55,623 nt of DNA. It comes from Mnemiopsis leidyi. Taxonomy: Eukaryota > Ctenophora > Tentaculata > Lobata > Bolinopsidae. The notes under the pieces were generated by a model, which worked only from the letters and a program-made list of their open reading frames with translations, had not been told where the DNA came from and ran no database searches. The position numbers and the translations under genes are program-made. This document shows, piece by piece, positions 35,328 through 48,581 of the stretch; the stretch's first letter is position 1; each line of letters starts with the position of its first letter. The stretch covers positions 3,701-59,323 of the forward strand of contig JH154722.1 of assembly GCA_000226015.1 (NCBI GenBank). The letters are read 5' to 3'.

Positions 35328-38300
35328 ATGATTCCTCGACTGCGATATCTCGCTCTGTTGATCTTTGCTGGATTTGCCGTTACTTTAGTCAGCGGAGAAT
35401 GTAAGTAGTCTTGATTAAAACTCAAAATTCTTATCATTTCTGCCACCACCTCCTAATATAATAGCTTTTTCATTGCCGCTGTTATTCCTTTAGCTCCAGA
35501 TTTTTTATTAGAATTGTGTCCAAATACACCCACCTTATCTACAGTCTTTACAACTCCCCTCTCTGCAGTACTGTCATCGCTCGAGCTGAAACCGTCCGGG
35601 TACGTAAACTTCAAGAACGAGACGAAGACGAAGACGAGTAGGAACTCCTTCTCTTTGTACGTGCAAGTAGACGACAGTGTTCAGGACAAACAGCACATCA
35701 TCAGTATCAACAGTGCTAGTCGCACCGAACAGGTGATTGCACTTAGATTCTTGTTTTGTATCTTGTTTTGTATCTTGTTTTATATCTTGTTTCCGTCAGT
35801 TTGAGTTAAGTAGTCTTCCTTAAATCTATTGCTGAATTCACCTTTAAGGATGGAGTCTCGTGTGTGTCCTTGAGTATAATGAAATAGGTTTTAACTGAAA
35901 GCCATTATGTTTCTCCTGCTCTGTTCAATTTAACCGTGAAATAAAGGCTAATTGACAAGGCACTTAAAACTAAGTTACAGTCTTAACTTTACAATGAAAC
36001 GGTGTAATAATAAGGCTCATGTATAAGAGTGGCGTAATAAATGATAAATCACGACAAGAAGTCTCACATAACCATTTAAAACTCTCAATTGCTGCATAAC
36101 TATAATATGGTTGCTCAAGCCTTTCATTTTGATAATGATGCTTTAATGATAATGTTCAATCAACTGCCGCTTCGATACTTAAATTATACCTAATTGTCAT
36201 CATCTGTATGTAGTCGACTGTATTTAATCGAGAGACCTATAGGCGCGCAGGCTTTATTTCTGGCTTTCTTTCGGACTTTATTTCGGGAGACCGGTCAAGA
36301 GCGATAATAATGTTTTAGAACAACAGAATGGTTTCAATGAATCTAGATGCTATTATCTTAATCATCAATAAACCCCTCAGTTTATCAAAGTGTCGCTGAT
36401 ACAAATGAGGTTGTCTGTTCTCGTGAACCTGAGACATCCAGCTGTCAGTGCCTGGTTCATGGTCGGACCAGAGTTTCTTCCTAATGAGGTAAAACTAATC
36501 TTCTTTGTGTAGCAGAGTTTCTTCTTAATGAGTTAACTCTTCTTTGTGTACTTTTTGGGAAGGGCAATAGTTTTTACGTCACGTAACAGTGTTTATTTCG
36601 AGTTCCTAAGTCCTCATCGGTCACTCGCTGAACATGACAAAAATTCTGGCCCTTCTTCAAAACCTTACTCTAATTTTTGAACCAATTTTATTCTGGAACC
36701 TGTTTTATTCTGGAACTCTAATTTTTGAACCAATTTTATTCTGGAACCTGTAAGATCATTCGAGATTTTTTTTCTAGAAATATAAGTTTTGTCATCCTGG
36801 TCACAAGACCTTTGATTGAAGGGTAGTAGTTAGTGAGGCACGTGGAACGATACCATAAAGTTTTCTGTTTATCATCTACACAATGACTTAACGTAGACAG
36901 CCCTACAAGTTTCCGATTCTTTTACCTATAAGTTTTAGAAAAGCATCCTCTCTAGGTCTACTACATCAAGATAGACCAAAACGGGACGGATGTACACATC
37001 ACTTTGAACAACGAAACTACCACCGAAAGTCTGGAGAGCGTGGAAGATTTCATCTACCCAGCTAGAATAGTCATAGGTAGGTGAAACCAACTGTTTAAAG
37101 TTAAATCTAGCGTCGAATCCTCACAAGCACGAGCACACTTCACAACCTCGCCCAAACCAAAATATCGCCAACAAACTCCACTATTTCATCACTGCCACCA
37201 GGGTTTTTAAAACCTAGAAAATGTGACGACTGACGAAGTTTCTCTCTCGGCAGGTAGTGCTCCCCCTACTCGTGGAGTTAATGGCTCGATAGCTGGTCTG
37301 ATCTACAACGGTGTGAGCATTCTCGACAGCTATTTGAGGAGGGACGATGATTTCAGGAATGTTGCCGTGGAGATGGGAGGAGAGGTGACTGTCAAGGAGA
37401 AGGATTGGATTACTATCGATGAAAGTAAGTAGGGCATCTTGTTTGTTTGTTTGTAGATCTGTTCGTAGATGTGCTGCTGAACGAGATCTTCTGGTACTAT
37501 TTATCTCTGGGGCTAACTCTCTGAACATTTTTATTTTCAGGAAACAAGAAATATTGCTCTCACACAAGTCACTTTCCTAAAAGTGAGGTGGGAACGGTGA
37601 TAAAGCTAGAAAACTGCCAACAAAATATTGCACGTGCAGTCTGTGGAGACAACCAGATTTGGTTGGTGGAGAAGTGCAATGAGGACGGGAAATGTAAGAT
37701 CTTTTTTCATTCTACACATTTAAATTGTCATATTCACATCATGAAACTCGAATGTGACTCATTTCTTGTTTTGACTCAATGAGTTCTCGTAAACCATTAT
37801 TTCGACTGAAGCTGTCCAGTTTTAACAATGCATATTAATCAGTTATACTTGAACGGCAAGTTTCCATGAGGCGCCTCTTAGTTGATTCTAAAGAACCCTT
37901 ACAAATGATAATTCCAGCAGTGAAGGGTCGGTCTGGCGACCAAGACGACACCTACCACGCAACTGACAAGTTTCCCAAGAAATATCTGATTATCTGTATC
38001 GGGGCTGGGGCGTGCGCTGTGTTGCTCATCACGGTTATCATTATAGCTGTTCTTGTCAAGTAAGTTTCGTGACAATGAATGAATCAATACGTTAAGGTTC
38101 CATGAAGAAAATCTAAGTCAATTTGCACAATAGGACCCTATGTATTAAGAATCCTAGTATATAGTATTTACGATATTTCAAGAGATCCCTTTCAGGCGAA
38201 GTAGACGGAACAAGGTACACAGATACAAGATGGCAAAGAACGCTCCTGATTTCCACGACAACTACAACCCGGCCAACTATCCTAACCGATTAAACGGGAT

Positions 38301-38652
38301 CTCCACCCTTCCCGCCCTCAAACACGACTCTCTAACAACGAAACCGCGGCCCAGTTCCATGGAAATCTCCTGCTCGACTCTAGATAACCCCGCTAGCGAC
38401 ATCATGGATAATCGAATCCCGGTGTTTGCCGCAACTACCAACCCGCTGAGCAAACAAGAGGACCTCTATCCGGTGTACTTGACCAGTGAGCCAAACCCGG
38501 ACAGGGACACAGACATTATCAGCACAATCCTCGGGGAGCGAACTGAGAGGAACTATTCGAACCAGTACAACAGCTCCAATCTCATTCCTAGCAGCCTGTT
38601 GAACTCGACTTCGGGACTTAACTCGGACATAGGAAGTTGGCAAGATGTGTGA
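35328..38652 (+). CDS. Type I membrane protein with a laminin-G-like ectodomain
   Basis: Eight exons: 35328-35400, 35494-35732, 36381-36488, 36956-37076, 37254-37424, 37541-37693, 37918-38059 and 38196-38652. They total 1464 nt, 487 aa. Residues 1-24 form a signal peptide (RLRYLALLIFAGFAVTLVSG). Residues of about 30-215 follow the laminin G pattern: SFSLYVQVDD, a LSVLVNLR strand, a VYYIKIDQNGTDVHITL stretch, and the closing NGSIAGLIYNGVSILD strand. The usual GC in that last motif is GS, so the conserved disulfide is missing. Residues 238-288 form a small four-cysteine module. A transmembrane helix lies at about 311-335 (IICIGAGACAVLLITVIII). A stop-transfer KRSRRNK and a Ser/Asn/Pro-rich tail of about 150 residues follow. 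The architecture suggests a cell-surface adhesion or receptor protein, distantly like neurexin/Caspr ectodomains but with one LamG. A TATTTAG acceptor-like site abuts the ATG. Confidence 0.75.
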
Positions 38653-39072
38653 GAAAGTGACATTCTGTTAGTCAGTTGACTTGTCAGTGTGAGATTGTTA
38701 AGAGTAATGATAAACAAGCAGCAGTGTGTTAGACCTTGTCAGACGATCAATGTTTTGCCCGTGAAATTCAATCGAAGAACAGCAAAGACGATGAAAAGGA
38801 AAAGCTTGAATCAGAGTGACGGAGTGATCAAGACACTAATCTCAGAGATTTGCCGCCGAGAACGGCATGCAAGCCGCGTAATTTATTACCAGGACACAGC
38901 AAATTGTTTTTCTCACAATTTCACGTGCTTCTTTTCATTTCAAGGGTGACGATTAGCGGGAGAGGAGAAATTTTACTCTCAAAAGAGAAAAACTAAAATT
39001 GAGAGTAAAATGTGAATGTGTTATTTGTACAATCTGTAATTAAATTCTTGCTACTTAACATAGGAGGTCGTT

Positions 39073-39074
<2 letters not shown>

Positions 39075-39109
<35 letters not shown>
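39075..39109. repeat. (TA)n microsatellite
   Basis: About 17 TA dinucleotides in a row, self-complementary and able to extrude as a hairpin. It lies in the probable 3' UTR or downstream flank of the gene ending at 38652. Confidence 0.95.
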
Positions 39110-39500
39110 CATATACGTAACTAGCTAAGTGACTTGAAATCATAAGGCTTGATTGCGGAGGGGGTTTGCCTATGTTCACGTATTCAATGTTTGTTCAATT
39201 GTTTTCGGTTCAACAAACTTTCTTTATCGCGCGAAAAACTCTTGAATAGCTAATCGGGGGCGAGCCATGATCACGTTTAATTATGAGATGGAATGAGATG
39301 AAATAGAAATTGCCAAAATTTTAATTTCGTTATTTGTGAACGACCTCTAATGTTTGATCTCCAAGAGGTTGCCTTTTTAATGTCAATGCATAGCATCTTT
39401 ATTTAATTGTAACTTTTATACTTCAGATTGCAACAAAATCATGAATTTCTCTGTGTGCTGTTGACGAAATTGTAAACAACTGTTTCTGGTTATGTCGTCA

Positions 39501-39510
39501 AATAAATAAA
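39501..39510 (+). terminator. Candidate poly(A) signal
   Basis: Overlapping AATAAA hexamers about 850 bp after the stop codon at 38652, on the right strand. Use would imply a long 3' UTR. No cleavage-site evidence is visible. Confidence 0.3.
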
Positions 39511-40325
39511 CAAATATATTTGAGTTGCAAAAGCTTATCTTACAAATTGTACACATATCTTTACATAACTATACATATTCCCCATTACAATGTTATCCGA
39601 ATGTTCGAGAGTGTCCGAAAAGGTAGGAAATCATTAATCAATACCGAAAAACTTTACTTTTTTCTAATATCGGAAGTGATATCCCACAGGCAGTACAATA
39701 AGATATGTCAAGCACTTAGCGAATATTTAGCCAGCCATTACTTTATCGGCTAACGCTTAGAACAAAAGTAGATCGGCATTACACAATTACCCAACCTGAC
39801 ATAACCCATGCATTGTTACTGTAGCAACGTCGTCTAAATATGGGCATGCGCGGCTCAATGATTTACCATAGTGCGCTTCCATGTCTATGAGAAAATAGCT
39901 TGGCGTACGCGTCAACACAAGTGTAGAAACCTTATCGTGCTCGCTAATAGATCAGCTTCTTTTGGCGCCATAGCGCAATCCTTATTAAACGTAGCAATTA
40001 GTGGAATCGTATCGATGATCGCTCCTTGACAAATCCTTACATTTGACTTGACAGTCCGTGCCGAGTGATACCCGCGAAAAGGAGTTATCGTTCTTGACTC
40101 CGGAAATCTGTCATGTCACTTCTCATTTGGGCTTCTGAAATAAAATATGTTTCATGGCCTGTATCAGGGTCGCATTGTCCTGAATTTGACTGTAATGAGA
40201 TTTAAGGCGTGAAAAGCTTCCTGACTACAATTCATTGTTTTTAAATTCCTTAAAACTGGTAATATGCAGTTAAAAGTTTAAGCTTTTAAGGAGGATAATA
40301 GGCACACAGAAAACTCGAATGTTTC

Positions 40326-43300
40326 TTAAAAATCGCCAACCTTGAAAATAGTCTTGCTGTGTAACTTGCAATGTACGTCCGCATCGTTAGAAAGAAATGA
40401 TGCGATAATCTCATTCACTTCGTCAGCACAGTCAATAGGCAGCATGTGTCCACCCTCTAAAATGTGCAGTACTGACCTGCATAGAAAAGAGTTTATATCG
40501 TCTCGAACAATTTTGTTTTTAAAGTTACCTTACAAAGCAACCACCGTTTGGAGCAGTAACATCAAAATAGTTATTTCATTTAAATATTTAATGTCCTGAT
40601 ATCAGCGAAAAGCAGTGGATAGTTGACCGAGAGCCAATTAAAATAGTTTTAAATGTCAAACTATCACAAAATTCTCTCGAATTGCTGTTCAAGAGGCATG
40701 GCATCATTTATTCGGAGCGATTATTCCAAATATGACAACAAGGGCAGACTTGTGAAGAATAAAGACTTTTTGCAATCATTCGGTATTTTTAAATCGGTTC
40801 TTTTATTACTGTTTCCTTTCTTTTCTGAACCACGAACAAATAGCTTTTAAGTTAAATAACGTTAAAACAGTTTTTAACATATTATTTAACATCTCTGATT
40901 ACTGGTAAAGTTTAGGCCTGAAATTATTCTCGACATAGCTTGCTGTAAAACCTTCAAACACCAAACTGACAGAAAAATCGTTTCTTAAGGGATAGATGCA
41001 ACCCTGAAACTTTAACAATTTGAATTCAAGTTATATGAAGGTTTCTCAAAGGTACTGGTTGTTATAATGAATAAATCAGAGGTCATTATGAGAGGGGAGC
41101 TATCGTTACTCTTTCATCACGAGAATATAGCAGAACTTCGTATGAATCACACGGGTATCAAGAAATCTATTAAGCAATTTTCCGGAACTTTGTAGGACAA
41201 AAGATTGTTGCCACTGGCTACCGATCAGGTGATTACAGATTACAGAACGATAGAAAACGTACAAAAACTTACATACATACGTATTGTTGTTGAGCAAGAT
41301 GCCCACTAAATGAACCACACGTTAAAAAACGAGCCGATTTCACTTGCCTTCTGGTTTCTGGTTCTTTATTGAATGTCGATAAAAATTAGAGAGCTACAGT
41401 ATTCTTAATAAACCTATTGAATATCGTCTTCGTTATGTTTTGAGATGAAATACAAACATTTTTCCATTAGATTTTTAAGGCAGCTTACTTTATAAACTCC
41501 GAAAACAATGCTTTATGATATTGGTGTGACTGCTTCACTGTTATTTACCAAAAATTATTTTACAATACACTCTTAGTAAATAAAGTTGCAAGACTTCTTC
41601 AATCGATCAAATTACATGTTTGGTGTGTAGTGAATTTATGTCACCATAGAAACTCAAACTGAAGCATAATAAGCTCTGTTTCACAGAAACATATTATTAT
41701 GACGAATCTGTATGCAAACATATACATATTTACTAAGTCAGATATATGGCTCAGACACATGATTATAGGAAAAAAATGATCTGACTATGACATGTAACCA
41801 GCTGACTTTATGATATGACAAAACGTAAACATATAACACGATATTGTATGATGCAATAATGATTTTATAAAAGTATATAGTGATAAACTATTTAAATTCT
41901 AGTACGAAAATAAAATATTTAGAAATCCATGGAAGAAATTAAAATCTTATTTACTATCTGAACCAAAAATTGGAGAGTAGGAATAAGACCCTAGCTAGAT
42001 TGGCTCTTTTGATCGCTTCTTTTGATTCGAGATGATGTATTAGCGTATAAATAGTATGATTTATAAACAGGACTTACTGTGATATGACAAGGTTCATAGT
42101 CATCTCGTCAGCGAGAGGTATGAACTTATCGTGCCTCCCCACGAGCAACAACACGGGGCAGGAGATTAGGGCGTGGTAAGCCTCGTCCCCCTCGTCCCAC
42201 TTCTGTCCCCTCATCACTTGACGAAGGTTCTCTATCTCGATACTCAGCAGCTCAGAGTTGGGGACAGATGATCTTTTTACCGGGGAGTGGAAACACGCCT
42301 GAAGGGGGTGTGGTCAGCAACTTGAACTGAACATGGGTGGGGGGCAACCAAAAGTAACAGCATCCACGATGTTAACAACTACAGCAACCTATAGTCGGAT
42401 ATTTGGGTAAGTCCCCTTACCATTGGAGTTGGATGTACCGTATAAAGGCCGTAATTCGTAAAGTACAAACATTATATGTAAGTCTAAATATAAGACAGTT
42501 AACTACCATGACACCTGCACACTTATACTGATTGGTACACTAGTTACTACTAGTACAGACTAAAGATCTTATCTACTGTGTAGATTGTGTAAAATATTTT
42601 TGTGTAAAATAGCAGACATACACTGTGTCAGTTTTGATACAGATACACTTGGTAAGTACACTCGATCTGTAGACATGGGAAGGAAATGGGTAAGCGATAA
42701 ATCATTGTTGTAGACGATAAACCGCACTAGATAGTGATCAGGGCGTGTTGTATCATGGCTTTAGTGTATGTCGATGGGAGTTCTCAAGAATTTGACTGGG
42801 TAGACGCCCTGATAATCGGAGCTATTTGAACCGTACTTGTGCTACTGTAGTGTTGTTAAATCATCGGTATTGTTATATCTGATATTCGTTAAAGGGTAAA
42901 GATGCTATGAACTTTAGCGTTATTACAAGAAGTAACGAATGCATTCGTTACTTCTTGTAATAACGCTAAAGTTTATACTTCTTCTCCGTTTCCCTGCAAC
43001 CAGATGCTATGAATTATGCATCTTAAATGTGCTATATGTATATGCTGTATCAAGTCAGCACAACTTTTCAGCACAACTTTTTAGCATGCATTTGTCAATC
43101 CTCAATTCTAAAATCAATCTTATAATAAGTGAAACATGGGAGCCTAGTTTGAAAAATTGGAATACTAGCCAGTTGATCAAGTTACAATTTAATTGTAATA
43201 GCGAATTTGAAGTAGAATTCTGGCTGTCATTATAAGAAAAGAAGGTAGACTTAAATGGCTTAAAAGCTGCAAGTCACTGTTCGTTAGTGGAAATGAAACA

Positions 43301-44781
43301 GCTGGATGTCTGTGTTTCTCAACTCATCATTATCTAGTACTTTGATACCTATCCTTAAGTCAATGATGATAAGCTTAAAGACAAAATCTACTGTTTCAAG
43401 GAATAGAAAATATCAACTTATTATTAAGAATTGAGGTTTGTGTGTGTGTGTGAGCAGTGAGTTTGTGGGGGCATGTTTTATTCAATTTACTGACGTCCTG
43501 ACATTAATACAATTTTCATTTAATTTCAAAAATTGGTTTCACATTTCTGTCAAAGCTCCAAGATAATAAATTCTAAATTCTTATTTACTTCCTGTCTGAC
43601 GTGGCAGAAGATGTCAAAACGCCCCATAACTAATAATTATTGTAAATTATGTTATCTCGAATCAATAAATTTTACATCTCGGAGGGAGTAAATATTTTCA
43701 AATATGAAAAATGTCTAGGTGCTGCTGCCACAAGTTGCAACCGAATAAGAAACAAGGTACAATTTTGTTGATTTTTATACATTACGAAAGGCACTCATGA
43801 AGAAGTCAATTTTAAAAGGTGCTCACCTCTTTGAAAACCTTGAGAATGAGAGGTTTGAAACAGGAAAGTAGAGATGCGGGAAGGGAAAACAGGGAATAGT
43901 TCTCAGGAGCCAGAGCATAAGGACCTCCCCCACTCAACAAGATCAGCTTCTTGACTCTGCACTTCCGTTCGTTACACACCAGTGTACACAGACTGAATTT
44001 TAGCATGTCAAATTAGAGTTGTAGGTTTTCAGGGAAAATAGGTGCGATTTTCAGCGAATTCTTCTTATTCTTATATAGCCAGCGTATAAAACCTTGATGT
44101 ATACAGTGTTGGTATACAGTATATGTATAATGTATATGGTTTGGTGTATACGTTGTATGTTTCGTATATGAGTGTAAATAGAAATATACATCTTGCACAA
44201 TTTTCATGACACCGTGAAGTAAGAATATCAATGGGATACCTGGTTCCGTAAGAATGTCCGATAAGAACGTTCTGATCGTTCAGACAGTATCTGTCAAACA
44301 GCTTCAAAGCATCGTAGCAGTACTGCTCAAACGTGAACATATAATTCTCGGGGCGGACGCGACATCTGCTCTTGCCGTGCGCGAACATATCACATGTGAC
44401 GACCCTATATCCCTGCCCTAGCAGGAAGGTTATCTGACTTTTAAACTGCTTGTATGTGCCCCCTGCGCCGTGATAGAAGAACAGAGTAGTCGAGTTGTAG
44501 TTCTCAGGAGATCTGGGATAGATGTTTGCTGATCTAAATTTGTGAGTGGGGATAGGGGCCAGCTTAGTTTTAAAGATTCTAATTTATAAGGTAGCCGACA
44601 CTATTCTATCTCTATTTTGATAATTTGATAATATCAATATTGGAAATAATTCGAAAACGAAACGAAAATCAAAATCTTACCTCTCAAAAACGACAACATT
44701 TCTTCTTTTTCTGATTTCTACAAGTTTCTCATGTCGACTGAAGTCATCATTAAGATCTTCCGGCGATACTTTGTGGGGCAT
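40326..44781 (-). CDS. ABHD8-like alpha/beta hydrolase
   Basis: Five exons on the minus strand: 44781-44681, 44533-44240, 43992-43827, 42298-42078 and 40476-40326 (TAA). They total 933 nt, 310 aa, with all phases matching. The fold is a classic alpha/beta hydrolase. It has an oxyanion motif FYHGAGGTYKQF, a strand-turn CDMFAHGKS, and a nucleophile elbow LIGHSYG (Ser). A lid-region LLSGGGPYALAP segment follows, then the catalytic acid in LLVGRHDKFIP (Asp) and the catalytic histidine in LEGGHMLP. The SGGGP segment and the overall order match animal ABHD8 best. That group is cytosolic and its substrate is not well established. No signal peptide is seen, and the N-terminus is short and charged, much shorter than in vertebrate ABHD8. 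Intron 4 is long and contains a perfect 64-bp palindrome. Very likely a functional enzyme, as all triad residues are present. Confidence 0.85.
42900..43013. repeat. Perfect 64-bp palindrome flanked by 12-bp direct repeats
   Basis: Positions 42910-42973 form a perfect palindrome: two 32-bp arms, no spacer, centre AATGCATT. The 12-mer AGATGCTATGAA occurs at 42900-42911, overlapping the left end, and again at 43002-43013. It lies in intron 4 of the minus-strand hydrolase gene. Confidence 0.95.
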
Positions 44782-45307
44782 AACATGTGTTACCGTTTAC
44801 TACTTTGCTAAAGAGAATCATTCAATTAAATTTTATAAAATTTTTCAATTAAATTGTACTCAAGAGAATAAATTATTTGGTCAAGAGGCAATATTTCAAA
44901 TAAAATGTAAAGTAACCAGAGTACCCCTGATTTGCAGATTTCAAGCATGGAGTAACTGAATTCCAAATCACCAAAACTGATCCTTTCATTACCAGACTTA
45001 CACCCATCTAGGTTGCCTATTCATTTTGCTCATTCAATCTTAGAGGTCACATCTAGTGCCTACAGTCACCAACACATCCCCTACAGTCTCCTAAAGATAC
45101 CTATGCATTCACCAACTATCCACACCTACATGTCAACATATTATACAAACTCTGCTCACTGTAATCAGTGATCACTGATAAATTACTAAAAATAATGCTA
45201 TCTAACTGTTCAAGTAAGCTTTCCGCTTTCTGATATCTGTGCTTCTTTTGTTGGAAATAAAGAGGCGTATCGCTAAATTGGCCTTTTTGCCAAACCATTC
45301 GAATAAA

Positions 45308-45540
45308 AATGAACAGCTGTGTCAAAAAGAAAATCATTGGGCTTAACGTTAGGCCGTAATTCTATCAAGAGGTCGACGAAAACGCCATTCATTCAACTTG
45401 ATGAGATTACTCTCTAGGACCTTCTTCATTAACTTGAAAGATTGAACTGCTTCTTACCTTGGCACAGCTGACCATTGTGTAAAAGTAACCAAGTATGTCG
45501 AAAAATGTTTAAATACAATGACTGGCCAGCTTCGCTTATT
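45308..45540. repeat. Diverged interspersed repeat, copy 1
   Basis: Starts AATGAACAGCTGTG and includes AATTCTATCAA, ACTTGATGAGATTA, CTGACCATTG and ACCAAGTATGTCGA. The same words recur in the same order at 51241-51440, with substitutions and indels between. This is an old repeat family with no visible coding capacity. Confidence 0.65.
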
Positions 45541-47607
45541 TCAATGATCATTTTATATTTTAGGGCAGTGATAAGCCACTTTCTTTATTCTTTTATTATT
45601 ATTTCCTGGTGCACCTTGATAATGATAGATGAAAAAATATTCATTATCTGTAGAAAAACCAAAGAAATAGGTTTAATTTTGGAGAAATGTTGATCTAATA
45701 CTGGACAGATATTAAATTATGCTGTAGCATCAGTTCATCAGGCCCTTTTTGGGTTGCAAAACAGCCTAATTTAGTTATTTGTAGAAATTTTCCTGTCAAA
45801 ATCACAGAAATTTACTGGGCAGATGCATGACCTGTTCTATGAAGCAAACGTTTACCTATTTTGTCGTTTAAAAAAACAAAAGGAATTTTAATCAACGAGT
45901 TAACTGCTGCCAATGCTGAAATGTCTATTTTAAAACTTGGAAGTCCTGTTAAAACTTTAAAAAGTTAATCCTCGAATATTCTATAGACACGATATTATAG
46001 AAATAATTTAGGAATGTCGTAAGCCAAACAAAAGTACTAACAGTATGCGATCACGTTACTAAAAAATGAACACCGATTTCGATTAACTTAACGTACCAAT
46101 TCCCCGAATGAGCAGTTACTCTAAAACCCATCCATTTTCTAAGTATTTCGGTCATTTTTGTGCTTGGATAATGTGCTCTTTGAGGTTCTTTTATTTGGCC
46201 TCTTAACTCCAAGCTCCACCCCCTCGTTGATAAAATAATGTTACATAATCAGCTTGCAATATGGCACTGATCATTCCATTTTACTAGAGTTAAGTGCACA
46301 GAAAAGGAAAGAAGAAATCATATTTGGAAATGAGGGTGCTTTTAGCATTAACAACAATGCTTGTTATGCTATGAGTGGTCATTGTTGATGAATCAAGAGC
46401 CAGGGGTGTCTAAACTGTGTATTGACCTTAACCCATCTAGATGGAGAAAACATATTCATTTTCTTTTTGTTTAAGGGACAGCCAGAACGTAGAGAATTGG
46501 TCACCAAGAGGAGATGGAAATTACATTGAAGCCTCACCGGGTGAGTGGTGACACAACCGATAAAAGTTACAGTTACTGCCAGGATATTGAATGATTTGAT
46601 TGCTTTATTGGTAAAGAACTTTTTCCATCTCTAATACTTTTTTGCCAAAGGCAAAAAAGTTAAGTAGATGGTTTAATGTGGTCGAATTTTAGGGTGGGGT
46701 CGGGTGGGTAGGTAGGTAGGTCAATTTCGTGGTGTCCGGTGTGACGAAAGCCTGTATGCGTTAAACTCTGCAAGACAATAGTAACCACGTGAACGAGATT
46801 GTGGGGCTGCTCCTATGTAAAGTAATTTAAATGAAGTAAGGGATAATATAAATTGTAATTGCGTGATGCGCGGCGCACAGTAAGAACAATGTTCAGGAGC
46901 TAGTCACGTCCACAGGTCTGTACTTCGTGTGGCCGGATTAAGGTAGGCTAATTAATCTGGCTAAAGCTTGTGGAAAATAGTGGACAGCTATAAATTAGTC
47001 ACGGGAATAAGCGAAAAGGCGTGCCTAACAAGAAAGTTGGTGGCTAGTGGAAATAGTTGGTAGCTAGCAAAAAAGTAGCGGAAAACCAACAATATTGGTG
47101 TCTGTGTAGATTGTTGTAGCATAAATAGCAACGAACTAAAATGATCATTACTCCAATGTGCTGAACAAAATATATGGGGAAACGCGGACATATTTACAAC
47201 AGCAGGAAATAAGTCATCTAGAAAGGACGTTACTCGCTTGCAACACTGTGTCGCCCACATTCACGATGTGTAGAGTTTTAGGAACACGCAGCAATCAGCA
47301 GAGTTCTTGGCGCGAAGTTGCCGCCATAAAGTCTGCATGCGTTTCTACCTTTCAGTTTCACCTGGTCTTTGTAATTGTAGCGTCGACTGTTGTTCAGTCT
47401 ATGGTCAAGTCTTTTTACACCACCTCCCCTAACTTCTTACGACTTATCAGTTTGTGCCCTTTGGTCCAATCAGTTTGAAAATTGGAAGTTTCAAGTTCTT
47501 TTCAATCTGGTCCGAAATTTAGATCGGGTAAAGTAAGGATTAAGGTCAGATTGTCTAAGACGAAGTATTAAGGCACTTTGTCTATAGTTTTCCTCCTACG
47601 GCCTGGG

Positions 47608-48581
47608 TCCTTGCTACTATGATACCCGCTGCATCATTGTATGTAAACATTTGTCGCCAAATGCTATGGTAGCTTTATTAAGTTATGAATTATATCTTAA
47701 AGAGTTGATTACAGAAAAACTGGTAAACTTTATTTTAACCTATTTTAGCCTTTCAACATGATAAGTAAAGCAGCTCGAATAAGTCACAGATCCTCACAGA
47801 ATTAATCAAATTAACTTTCAACATTAGCCTTTCAACATGAAAAGTAGAGCAGCTCGAATAAGTCACGGATTCTCACAAAATTAAAGAACTATGAATTGGC
47901 AAAATAAAACTTATTTCAGATTTTCAGTAAGATGGTTCACTTATACGTGTGTAAGCATAGGTAACAATTAAACAAGGACTTGCAATTACTACGTTTTTTA
48001 TTGGCATGCCTTATTACTTTATTAGTTATTAAGTTTCTTTTTTCTCTGCATGCCACTCTAATTTCGCATTTTTGTTGTCATTTGAACAGTCTCCAGGACC
48101 TGGGCCCCGTTAAGTTGCTGATGAAAATGCTGACTTGATTAAACTGCATTTATTACACGTAATATTAGGTCGACATGTCTGCCCTTGAAGTTTTCATCTC
48201 TTTATTTGTTTACTATTGTTTAACCGACCCCATGTGATCTTATTGATAGGTTATTAATTGTTTCTACAGCTCTATCTATTCCGTTTAAGTTGATCACATT
48301 TGAAAACCGCTGATATACAGATCCAACAGTTTCACCTTGCTAGCTAGTAAAATCTTGAGTGGTCCTTTCTTCAGTGTCCCTAGACAGTCTGAATGATTTC
48401 TGAATGTCTCAAAACAGTATCCACATTTCTTTAAATTTATGTCCTATTTAATTGTAGTGTGAGACAAATCCACAAAAAATTCATTTGGGTTATATTAGAA
48501 GAGCAAAAACGGTTGCGTAAGGTAAAGTATTACTGCAACTGAGACTGGTAAATTATAATACTGCAACTATTTGTAAAATTG
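47608..48581. repeat. ~970-bp direct repeat, left copy
   Basis: Runs from TCCTTGCTACTAT to TAAAATTG. Most of its length matches 49844-50806 at high identity. The repeat contains an internal duplication of about 75 bp (two CCTTTCAACATG...AAGTCAC blocks). It stops exactly where the foldback element begins. It does not start TG or end CA, so an ordinary LTR is unlikely. Confidence 0.8.

Larger units (their letters stand above)
38653..40325. other. Region between convergent genes
   Basis: The upstream plus-strand gene and the downstream minus-strand gene converge here, so this should hold both 3' UTRs. It contains a (TA)n run at 39075-39109 and an AATAAATAAA at 39501-39510 that could serve as poly(A) signal for the plus-strand gene. 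A GTGATACCCG...TATCGTT stretch at 40065-40092 resembles the short interspersed segment at 17981. No further gene seen. Confidence 0.5.

Noticed and set aside
44013..44240. ORF continuation of the hydrolase exon past the donor at 44239
   Set aside because: It runs into TA-rich intron sequence. Splicing at 44240 to 43992 restores the family motif SGGGP.
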